Assembly: GCF_004342605.1 (NCBI RefSeq)
Contig: NZ_SLZL01000021.1
Coordinates: forward strand, 1-64,000
From: Caulobacter sp. BK020
GTDB taxonomy: Bacteria > Pseudomonadota > Alphaproteobacteria > Caulobacterales > Caulobacteraceae
Direction of reading: 5' to 3'
DNA: 64,000 nt
The first letter of the stretch is position 1; each line of letters begins with the position of its first letter. The position numbers and the translations under genes are program-made. Under the pieces are notes generated by a model. The model was not told the origin of the DNA and ran no database searches. It saw nothing but the letters and a program-made list of their open reading frames with translations. Positions 1 to 7,682 of the stretch are shown one piece after another.

Positions 1-165
1 CGTGGCGCTGGCCGCCAGCTTGCCCCGCGCGAACACCGCCGGGTTCTCCCAGTCCGGACGCGACGCGTCCACCTGCACCGGCTGCACGCGGGGCGTTTCA
101 TCCGCCCGGGCGGTGAAGCCGATCGCCAGGCCCGCCACGCCCGCCAGCACCATGCTTCGCTTCAT
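1..165 (-). CDS. GH2 beta-galactosidase-like protein, N-terminal fragment
   Basis: Only the first 55 codons lie in the window; the gene runs off the left edge. The start is ATG at 165-163, with AGGGAG about 8 nt upstream. The first ~22 residues (MKRSMVLAGVAGLAIGF...) look like a signal peptide. They are followed by RPDWENPAVFARGKL, which resembles the N-terminal signature of LacZ-type GH2 enzymes (DWENPxVxxxNRL). I infer an exported beta-galactosidase or related GH2 enzyme. The gene is divergent from the TonB-dependent receptor at 605 and shares a 439-nt intergenic region with it, which suits a common glycan-use locus. The catalytic domain is outside the window, so the substrate cannot be judged. 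Confidence 0.6.
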   Translation of the reverse strand, partial: MKRSMVLAGVAGLAIGFTARADETPRVQPVQVDASRPDWENPAVFARGKLAASAT

Positions 166-604
166 TCCAGTTTCTCCCTGACCCACGACGTCGCTGGGCT
201 CGGCTTGTTTTCCAACGCCTGATTCCGGCAGGGGCGGGCGCATATGTCGCTGAGACAGGCGCTCGGTCCAGTGGTCTTCTCAGGCCCTCGTGATCAACAC
301 TCTCAACGCCTGGATGAAGCGTCGTTCACCGTTGGTTGTAGCTTTCTATTTTGGCCTGACCAGTGTGGGAATATGAAAAAAAAATTCTAGATCTCGAACA
401 AAAAATAATATACAAACCAAATCGGCTACATGAAATAGATAAACGATATCAACATCATTGTGGCTGAACGCAGGGTGCGGCACGGGGGTGGGCGTTCCGG
501 AAATATTGTCCTGACCAGTCAATAATTTCGGTGTCGATCGATGTCGCGAAAAGGTCGGGCCAATAAGCCGCCAAGGCGATGGCCACAACGAGGAGGGAAA
601 CGAG
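166..604. other. Divergent intergenic region before the first TonB-dependent receptor
   Basis: This 439-nt stretch has no credible gene. It separates a GH2-like gene (minus) from a TonB-dependent receptor (plus) and must hold both promoters. Positions 343-470 are markedly AT-rich against the GC-rich surroundings. The 10-mer CCTGACCAGT occurs twice, at 355-364 and 510-519. The second copy sits inside a small inverted repeat (TATTG at 504-508, CAATA at 520-524). These are reasonable candidates for a regulator's binding sites. I could not identify a confident -35/-10 pair. Confidence 0.5.
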
Positions 605-3600
605 TTGCAAGCGAAATATAGCCCGAGGCGCGTCCTGAAGGTCGCGCTCCTGTCGGCCACGATCATCGGCGGATTGCCCGCGCTCGCGGCGGCGCAGGAA
701 GCCGCCGCGCCGCAGGCGGCTCCCCAGGACAACACGCTCGACGCGGTCGTCGTGACCGGCTTCAAGCAGAGTTACGCCAACGCCGTCCGCGCCAAGAAGA
801 ACGCCATCGAGATCACCGACGGCATCTCGTCGGACGGCCTGGGCCGCTTCCCCGATCTGAACGTCGGTGAAGCGCTGCAGCGCATCCCGGGCGTGCAGAT
901 CAACCGCGAGGCCGAGGGCCGCGACGCCACCATCAACCTGCGCGGCATGCCGGGCGAGTACGCCCGCACCACGTTGAACGGCCAGTCGTTCGCCTATCCG
1001 CCGCTGCTGCGCGACAACCAGGGCACGCCGCTGGGCGCGTTCAACTCCGACATCTTCTCGGCCTTCGTGATCCAGAAGTCGCCGATGGCCAACACCGTGT
1101 CCGGCGGCCTGTCGGGCAATGTCGACATGCAGATCGCGCCGGCCCTGTCGCGCAAGGACGGCGGCGTCGCCAAGCTCTCCTACGAGCACAACACCCTGGG
1201 CGACCTGAACGCCCCGGCCGCGACCCTGGGCTACAACAAGCACCTGACCGATGACCTCGCGGTGTTCGGGACGATCGCCTACAAGAAGGAAAACTTCCGC
1301 CGGGATACGGTCCGTCTCAATAGCTACGACTACCTGACCTCGGCGATGACGGGACTGAGCCCGACCCAGTTCAACGCCACCTACGGTCAGTACTTCTCGC
1401 CGACCGCCTGCCCCACCAGCGCGACCTCGTACTGCCGCTCGCTGGGCCAGGCCCTGGGCCTGTCGCAAGCGGCGGCCACGCCCTTCGTCACCAGCAACAC
1501 CGGTTCCAAGAGCACCAACGGCGTCTGGGCCAACAGCCAGATCCGTCAGTACACGCGCATGAACGTCGGCAAGGTGTGGTCGGGCTCGGGCGGCATCGAG
1601 TGGAGGCCGAACGACAACACCAAGATCGGCCTGATCGGCTTCAAGACCGATCGCAACCTGCCCGACACGACCCAGTACTTCCTGATCAACACCGTCCTGC
1701 CGTCCTCCACGGCCGGCGCGGGCACGGTGATCACCCCGACCGGCACGCCGATCCAGACCAACGACGGCCGCTATCTGTATGAGAGCTACTCGTTCGCCAA
1801 CATGAACGCGCTGTCGTCGACGCGCCTGTACTCGCAGCGCCAGAAGTCGGACGGCCTCATCGGCAATATCGACTGGAGCAACGACGACTGGCGTCTGGCC
1901 GGCGTCCTGACCGCGTCGTCCGGCTACAACGCCTCGGTCGAGACCGAGGTCGACGTCGCCAACTATACCCGCGCGGGCGGCAACGGCATCACGGGCTCGC
2001 TGACCACGGGCCTGGATGACATCGGCGCCTTCAAGTACTCAACCGCCCCGACGCCGCAGAACTCGCTCACGACCGGCCAGACCTGGACCTGGGGCGGGCC
2101 CAGCGACCCGACCGCGTTCTACAACAATGGAACCAAGGCCAACTCGACCAACCAACTCCAGATCCAAGGCACCGAGAGCTTCGCCAAGAGCGAGGTGAAG
2201 ACGGCCGCCTTCGATGTGGAGCGCTTCGTCAAGTTCGGACCGATCAAGAGCATCCAGGCTGGCGTGCGTCTCGAACGCGAGAAGTTCGTATCGACCGGAT
2301 ACCGGATCTACGCCTACGGCGCCCAGACGCAGAACATCACGTCCGGCATGATGGTCACCGCGCCGTTCGTCGATGACTTCATGGGCGGCTCAGCCGGTGA
2401 CTACAATCGTAACTGGCAGGTCCTGAACGTCCGCGACTTCATCAACGCGGTCACGCCGGTCACGCCTTATCAGGGCGGCGGCCTGTCGAGCAAAGGCTTC
2501 AACATCCAGTACGCCGACAGCAGCTATTACGACAAGAACTTCACCAACGAGAACGACGTCGATCAGTTCTATATTCAGGCGAAGTACGACACCGAGATCT
2601 TCGGTCACGGCGTGCGCGGCAACTTCGGCGGACGCTACGAAGACACCAAGAACACCATCACGACGCTGGACCGCACCACGCCGCCGACCGACTCGATCGG
2701 TTCGTCCACGGCGTTCAAGACCGACGAGTACAAGAACAAGTACCACTACTTCCTGCCGTCGGCGATCTTCGTGGCCGACGTCACCGACGACCTGGTCCTG
2801 CGCGGCGCCTACTACAAGACCTATGTGCGTCCGCACCCACGCCAGTATTCGCCGTCGACCAAGGTCAGTCCGGCCCAGATCCTCAACAGCAGCCTGAGCT
2901 CGGGGTCGGTCAGCGTCTATGACGTCTCGGTCGCGATCGGGAACAACAAGCTGCGGCCCTATCTGGCCGAGTCCTTCGATCTGTCGCTGGAGTGGTACAA
3001 CCGCCCCAACGGCCTGATCTCGCTGGCCTATTTCCACAAGAACATCACCGGCCGCGTCGCCTCGACCACCGACCCGTCGATCCTCTGCCCAGCGGACGGC
3101 TCGACCTGGGGCTTCGGCGCCCTGTCGTGGGACGGGACCTACTGCAACGCCACCAGCCTCTCCAGCGCCACCAAGCAGGTGCACGTCAACGCCAGCGGCG
3201 CCTACAACCTCGACAAGCCGACCACCGTCGAGGGCGTGGAGTTCAACGTCCAGCAGAACCTCGACTTCCTGCCGGGCTTCTGGGCCAACTTCGGCGGCAG
3301 CTTCAACTACGCCTACACCACCTCCAAGAGCCCGGCGATCGCCCCGTTCCCGGGCATCTCCAAGCACAACGTCAACCTGATCGGTTACTACGAGACGCCC
3401 AAGTACGGCATCCGCGCGGTCTACAACTACCGCTCGGACTACCCGCTGAACGCCAACGGCACCTATACCGGCGCCGCCCGTTCGGTCAGGGCCCGCGGCC
3501 AGCTGGACCTGTCGGCTTCCTACAACGTGACCGACACTTTCACGCTGTCGCTCGACGCCTACAACCTGACCAACGCCAAGCGGTTCGAATACGAGAACGA

Positions 3601-3670
3601 CACCAAGGTCTCGCGTTGGGTCGACTATGACGGCCGCACCTACACCCTGACGGCGCGAGCCACCTTCTAA
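605..3670 (+). CDS. TonB-dependent outer-membrane receptor
   Basis: A 1021-residue outer-membrane active transporter of the Caulobacter/Xanthomonas TonB-dependent receptor type. The start is TTG at 605, supported by GGAGGG about 9 nt upstream. A signal peptide is followed by the N-terminal segment LDAVVVTGFKQSYANAV and a plug domain (VGEALQRIPGVQI, INLRG). The rest has the aromatic-rich beta-barrel composition and ends in an aromatic residue (...TARATF), as expected for BAM-dependent insertion. It precedes a GH92-phosphatase-GH115 gene run, so it probably imports oligosaccharides released by those enzymes or their substrates. A UUCG-loop terminator follows directly, so the hydrolase genes downstream are either read through or use their own promoter. 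The ligand is unknown. Confidence 0.9.
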   Translation: MQAKYSPRRVLKVALLSATIIGGLPALAAAQEAAAPQAAPQDNTLDAVVVTGFKQSYANAVRAKKNAIEITDGISSDGLGRFPDLNVGEALQRIPGVQINREAEGRDATINLRGMPGEYARTTLNGQSFAYPPLLRDNQGTPLGAFNSDIFSAFVIQKSPMANTVSGGLSGNVDMQIAPALSRKDGGVAKLSYEHNTLGDLNAPAATLGYNKHLTDDLAVFGTIAYKKENFRRDTVRLNSYDYLTSAMTGLSPTQFNATYGQYFSPTACPTSATSYCRSLGQALGLSQAAATPFVTSNTGSKSTNGVWANSQIRQYTRMNVGKVWSGSGGIEWRPNDNTKIGLIGFKTDRNLPDTTQYFLINTVLPSSTAGAGTVITPTGTPIQTNDGRYLYESYSFANMNALSSTRLYSQRQKSDGLIGNIDWSNDDWRLAGVLTASSGYNASVETEVDVANYTRAGGNGITGSLTTGLDDIGAFKYSTAPTPQNSLTTGQTWTWGGPSDPTAFYNNGTKANSTNQLQIQGTESFAKSEVKTAAFDVERFVKFGPIKSIQAGVRLEREKFVSTGYRIYAYGAQTQNITSGMMVTAPFVDDFMGGSAGDYNRNWQVLNVRDFINAVTPVTPYQGGGLSSKGFNIQYADSSYYDKNFTNENDVDQFYIQAKYDTEIFGHGVRGNFGGRYEDTKNTITTLDRTTPPTDSIGSSTAFKTDEYKNKYHYFLPSAIFVADVTDDLVLRGAYYKTYVRPHPRQYSPSTKVSPAQILNSSLSSGSVSVYDVSVAIGNNKLRPYLAESFDLSLEWYNRPNGLISLAYFHKNITGRVASTTDPSILCPADGSTWGFGALSWDGTYCNATSLSSATKQVHVNASGAYNLDKPTTVEGVEFNVQQNLDFLPGFWANFGGSFNYAYTTSKSPAIAPFPGISKHNVNLIGYYETPKYGIRAVYNYRSDYPLNANGTYTGAARSVRARGQLDLSASYNVTDTFTLSLDAYNLTNAKRFEYENDTKVSRWVDYDGRTYTLTARATF

Positions 3671-3699
3671 TCTTCATGCTCCCCGTGTGAAGGCACTTG

Positions 3700-3733
3700 A
3701 TAGCCGGTCCATTCGTGGACCGGCTATATTTTC
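3700..3733 (+). terminator. Rho-independent terminator after the first TonB-dependent receptor
   Basis: A perfect 12-bp stem (ATAGCCGGTCCA at 3700-3711 with TGGACCGGCTAT at 3716-3727) closes a TTCG tetraloop and is followed by ATTTTC. It lies 30 nt after the receptor stop codon and before the GH92 gene. A second, weaker GC-rich hairpin-like stretch follows at about 3742-3777. Confidence 0.85.
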
Positions 3734-3801
3734 GATTTCAGGGAGGCTGCCGGCCGGACGTGCGTTCCGGCGGCCTTTCGTTCCGTAGCCGGAGGATCTT
3801 G

Positions 3802-6357
3802 ATGCCCGGACTTCGCGCGAGCCTGTCGCCCCTGTTGGTTCTGGCCCTCCTGACGGCGTCCTCAACGGCTTGGGCCCAGCCCGACCGGTCACTCTACAAG
3901 CTCCCCGCGCTGACTGTCGGCCTCGGCAACGACAATGAAGGCGACACCATCCCCGGGCCGACGCGGCCCAACGGCTCCATCCATCCCTCGCCAGAAACCC
4001 CCAACCCCAGCAACGCCGGCTATAACGCGGCCGAGCCGATCAGCGGTTTCGCCCAGCTGCATTCGCAAGGGTCGGGCGGGGTGACGACCTATGGCACGTT
4101 CCTGCTGTCGCCCCAGGTCGGAACGGCGCAGTTCGACGAAGCGGCCCACCTGTCGCCCAAGGCTGAAGAGATCCTGGCCGCCGACGCCTATTCCGTCCGC
4201 CTGGCGCGCTACGACACGCGCGTCGAGGTCACGCCAGCCCACTATGCGGCCATCTATCGCCTGACCTATCCGAACACGGACCAAGCCCAGCTGGTCTTCG
4301 ACGTGACCCGCAAGGTGGGGGGACTGGTCGCCTCGGACCAAGCCGACGTGAAGCTGTTTCCCGCCGAGGGCAAGATCGTCGGCCACGTCAAGGCCAAGGG
4401 CTATTGGAACCCGGCCCTGATCGACATCTGGTTCGTGGCCAGGTTCGACCAGAAGCCCACCGCCTGGGGTGTGTTCGACAAGCAGGACCGCAAGGCCGGC
4501 GCGACCGAGGGCAAGACGGGGGCGGACGAGCGCCTGGGCGCCTGGCAGACCTTCAAGACCTCTCCCGACAAGCCGTTGCTGGTCAAGGTCGCGGTGTCGT
4601 TCACCAGCGCCGAGACCGCCGAGGCTCTGCTGGACCGCGAAATCCCGGACTGGAACTTCGACCGCGTGCGCCGGGAGACCCAGGCCGCGTGGAACGACCG
4701 GCTGGGCGAAATCGAGGTCTCGGGGCTTTCCGAGGCCCAGACCCGGCGGTTCTACACGGCGTTCTACCACGCCTCGACCCATCCGCGGGATCGGTCGCTG
4801 GACCAGCCGGCCAAGGAACTGGGTCGGCCGAACTGGGATGATCATTACACCCTGTGGGACACCTATCGGACTCTGTTCCCGCTGATGTCGGTGCTGCGGC
4901 CCAGCGAATATGCAGCCAACCTCAACTCGCTGATCCACACCTTCGACAAGTTCGGCGCCGCCGACACGGCGATCATCGGCGGCCAGAACTACCATGTCGG
5001 GCAGGGGGGGGACGAGGTCGACAACGTGCTAGGCGAGGCGGCGCTGCGCGGCGCCCGGGGCGTCAACTGGAACGACGCTTGGCGCGTGACCCATTTCAAC
5101 GCCTTCGAGCGTCGTCGCCCGCGCTATCTGGAGAGCGGTTATTTCGGCGTCGGGGACCTCAGTCCCGAACCGAATAACCAGCGCGCCAAGTCGGGCTCGT
5201 CGACCCTGGGCTTTGCGCTGAACGATTACTTCGCCGCGCAGGTCGCCGCCAAGGCCGGCCACGCCGGCGAGGCCGAGGCGCTGACCAGGCGGTCGCAGAA
5301 CTGGCGCAGGATCTGGAACCCGAACACGCAGAGCGACGGCTTCAGGGGCTTCCTGATGCCGCGCTATCCGGATGGCAAGTTCCAGGAGATCGATCCCAAG
5401 CTCGGCTGGGACGGCAAGGTCCACAACAATGTCGGCTACTACGAAGGTACGGCCTGGATCTATTCCTATGGCGTGCTGCACGACCTGCCGGGCCTGGTCG
5501 AGGCGATGGGCGGACGGGTGCGCTTCAACGAGCGTCTCAACCACGCGCTGGACGCGGGGTTGATCGACATCACCAACGAGCCCTCGTTCGCCACGCCCTG
5601 GCTGTTCCACAACCTTGGCCGGGCCGACCTGTCGTCCTACTGGGCGGGACAGGTGTTCAAGCACTTCACCGACACCGCCTATCCGGGTGACGAGGACGCC
5701 GGGGCGATGAGTTCCAACTACGTGTTCAACCGCCTGGGCCTGTTCCCGAAGCTGGGAAGCGACCTGTTCTATCTGCACGGGCCGCGGCATCCCCGCAGCC
5801 TGGTCCACCTGGAGGGCGGCAAGACTCTTGAAATCCGCGCCGAGAACGCCGGCGCGGACCATCCGTACATCACCGCCGCCAGCCTGAACGGCAAGCCGTT
5901 GCTGGGCCCCTTCGTCTCCCAGGCGCAACTGCTGGCCGGCGGCGTGCTGAGCTTCACGATGAGCGGCGAGCCCGGCCAATGGGCCTATGACGGCGCGGTG
6001 CTGGTGGCGACGGGCGACGTTCCGGTTTTGAACGACGGCAAGACCTCGACGGTCTGGACCGCCTCAGCCGGCCAGGCGGCGGTGTTCACCCGCCCGACGG
6101 CGACCTGCCTGAAGGCCTATACGATCAGCGTCGGTCCGAACGAGGCCGATCCGAGCGGCTGGCGGTTCAGCGGCTTCGACGGCAAGCGCTGGGTGACGCT
6201 GGACGACCGTCGCGGCGAACGCTTCGATCATCGTCACGCCACCAGGACCTTCGCCCTGAAGGCCAAGGCCTTTTCCCGCTATCGGCTGGCGCTGACGGCC
6301 GGTAAGGACGTCCAGGTCGCCGAGGTCGAGCTGATCGCCGGAACCGGCTGCCACTAG
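3802..6357 (+). CDS. GH92 family alpha-mannosidase (exported), copy A
   Basis: An 851-residue member of glycoside hydrolase family 92, calcium-dependent exo-alpha-mannosidases. The start is ATG at 3802 with GGAGG 6 nt upstream. Residues 1-25 form a signal peptide ending AWAQ. Family hallmarks are the N-terminal GNDNEGDTIPGP segment, the HYTLWDTYRTLFPL segment, and GDEDAGAMSSNYVFNRLG, which corresponds to the usual GDEDxGxMSSWYVFxxxG (here Asn replaces Trp). After about residue 750 an extra C-terminal beta-rich region resembles a discoidin/F5-8-type carbohydrate module. It lies 16 nt before the phosphatase gene, probably in one transcription unit. Linkage specificity (alpha-1,2/1,3/1,4/1,6 or mannose-phosphate) cannot be read from the sequence. 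Confidence 0.9.
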   Translation: MPGLRASLSPLLVLALLTASSTAWAQPDRSLYKLPALTVGLGNDNEGDTIPGPTRPNGSIHPSPETPNPSNAGYNAAEPISGFAQLHSQGSGGVTTYGTFLLSPQVGTAQFDEAAHLSPKAEEILAADAYSVRLARYDTRVEVTPAHYAAIYRLTYPNTDQAQLVFDVTRKVGGLVASDQADVKLFPAEGKIVGHVKAKGYWNPALIDIWFVARFDQKPTAWGVFDKQDRKAGATEGKTGADERLGAWQTFKTSPDKPLLVKVAVSFTSAETAEALLDREIPDWNFDRVRRETQAAWNDRLGEIEVSGLSEAQTRRFYTAFYHASTHPRDRSLDQPAKELGRPNWDDHYTLWDTYRTLFPLMSVLRPSEYAANLNSLIHTFDKFGAADTAIIGGQNYHVGQGGDEVDNVLGEAALRGARGVNWNDAWRVTHFNAFERRRPRYLESGYFGVGDLSPEPNNQRAKSGSSTLGFALNDYFAAQVAAKAGHAGEAEALTRRSQNWRRIWNPNTQSDGFRGFLMPRYPDGKFQEIDPKLGWDGKVHNNVGYYEGTAWIYSYGVLHDLPGLVEAMGGRVRFNERLNHALDAGLIDITNEPSFATPWLFHNLGRADLSSYWAGQVFKHFTDTAYPGDEDAGAMSSNYVFNRLGLFPKLGSDLFYLHGPRHPRSLVHLEGGKTLEIRAENAGADHPYITAASLNGKPLLGPFVSQAQLLAGGVLSFTMSGEPGQWAYDGAVLVATGDVPVLNDGKTSTVWTASAGQAAVFTRPTATCLKAYTISVGPNEADPSGWRFSGFDGKRWVTLDDRRGERFDHRHATRTFALKAKAFSRYRLALTAGKDVQVAEVELIAGTGCH

Positions 6358-6373
6358 GATCCGGAACCGCACG

Positions 6374-7630
6374 ATGATCCCGTTTCTTCGAGCCGCCCTG
6401 GCCGCGTTCGTTCTCCTGTCGACGGGCTCCGCCTGGGCCGCGCCGGGCGAGCGACTCGAGAAGGTGGTGATCCTCAGCCGCCACGGGGTGCGGGCGGCGA
6501 TGTCGAGCCCCGAACGGCTGGAAGAGGCCTCGGCCTGGCCCTGGCCGCGGTTCTCGGTCCCGCCGGGCCATCTGACCGCCAGGGGGGAAGCCCTGGCGTC
6601 GCTGATGGGCGGCTATTTCCATAGCCACTACGTCGGCGAGGGCTTGTTGGAGCAAAGGGGCGACTGCGGCGCGGCCTATTACTGGGCCAACGTCACTCAG
6701 AGGACGATCGCCACGGCCCAGGCGGTTGGGCGAACCCTGTCCCCGGGCTGCGCCGTCGCGGTCGGTACGGTGGGCGAGGGGCGCGTCGATCCGATGTTCG
6801 AACCGGTCAAGGCCGGCGTTGTGGTCGCCGACCCGGCTCTGGCGCGGGCGGCCGTCGCCGGCCGGGCCGGCGGTGATCTTGCTGCCTGGAGCGCCAGCCA
6901 TCGCGACGCGATCGAGCGCCTGGACGCGCTGCTGATGCAATGCCCGGTCGGTCCATGCCCGCCGTCGCCCGGCAAGCGGCGGATCCTCGACGCCAAGCCC
7001 GGCTTCGTCGAGGGCGAGGACCTGGTGTCGCTGTCGGGGCCTGAGGCCTTCGCGTCCGGCGTCACCGAGAGCCTGCTGATGGCCTGGGCCGACGGCCAGG
7101 ACTTCGCGGGGCAGGGGTGGCGGGGCCTCGACGGGGACGCCCTGACCCGTGTTTTCGCCCTGCACCAGGCGGAATTCGACCTGCGGCTTCGCACGCCCTA
7201 TGTCGCAAAGACGCTTGGCGGTCCGCTGGCGCGACGGATTCTGGCCACGCTGGAGGGAGAGAACTCCGACGCGGCGATTGGTCCGGCGGACGCCCGGATC
7301 GTCTTCGTGGCCGGCCATGACGGCACCTTGGCGGTGCTGGGCGGCCTGCTGCGCCTCGAATGGGCCCTGCCGGGCTACCAGCCCAACCAGATCGGTCCGG
7401 GCGGCGCCCTGGTTTTCGAGCGCTGGCGTCGGGCCGACGGCGTGCGCGTGATCCGCGCCCGTTTCACCGGCCAGAGCCTACGGCAACTGCGCGAGGCCAC
7501 GCCGCTGACCGAGGCCGCGCCGCCGCTGGCGGCGCCCGTGTTCATCCCGGCCTGCAGCACGGCCACGCCGGCGTTCGACTGTCCCCTGGACAGGTTCGAG
7601 GCCGTGGTCTCGCAAGCCTTGGCGTCGTGA
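6374..7630 (+). CDS. Histidine acid phosphatase, phytase / glucose-1-phosphatase (AppA/Agp) type
   Basis: A 418-residue periplasmic phosphatase of the two-domain histidine acid phosphatase family. A signal peptide (about residues 1-23) is followed by the nucleophile motif SRHGVRA with His37. Late in the protein, GHDGTL carries the His315-Asp316 proton-donor pair. The C-terminal PGGALVFERWRR segment closely matches E. coli AppA (PGGELVFERWRR), and Cys residues are placed like those that form disulfides in AppA. The canonical RHGxRxP proline is alanine here (RHGVRAA). Such enzymes remove phosphate from phytate (inositol hexakisphosphate) or sugar phosphates. Lying between two glycosidase genes and about 5 kb from the inositol importer genes, a role in freeing inositol from phosphorylated forms is an attractive inference. 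Glucose-1-phosphatase activity is the alternative. Confidence 0.85.
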   Translation: MIPFLRAALAAFVLLSTGSAWAAPGERLEKVVILSRHGVRAAMSSPERLEEASAWPWPRFSVPPGHLTARGEALASLMGGYFHSHYVGEGLLEQRGDCGAAYYWANVTQRTIATAQAVGRTLSPGCAVAVGTVGEGRVDPMFEPVKAGVVVADPALARAAVAGRAGGDLAAWSASHRDAIERLDALLMQCPVGPCPPSPGKRRILDAKPGFVEGEDLVSLSGPEAFASGVTESLLMAWADGQDFAGQGWRGLDGDALTRVFALHQAEFDLRLRTPYVAKTLGGPLARRILATLEGENSDAAIGPADARIVFVAGHDGTLAVLGGLLRLEWALPGYQPNQIGPGGALVFERWRRADGVRVIRARFTGQSLRQLREATPLTEAAPPLAAPVFIPACSTATPAFDCPLDRFEAVVSQALAS

Positions 7631-7682
7631 TCGGACGTCATCCAAAGTAGAAGAATTGTCACGCGTAGGGAGGCCCGGGCCA

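Noticed and set aside
2390-3367. Long open frame on the minus strand inside the first TonB receptor gene
   Set aside because: It mirrors the receptor's codon positions in very GC-rich DNA, has a low-complexity Val/Arg/Gly-rich translation and no recognisable domain. It is a shadow frame.
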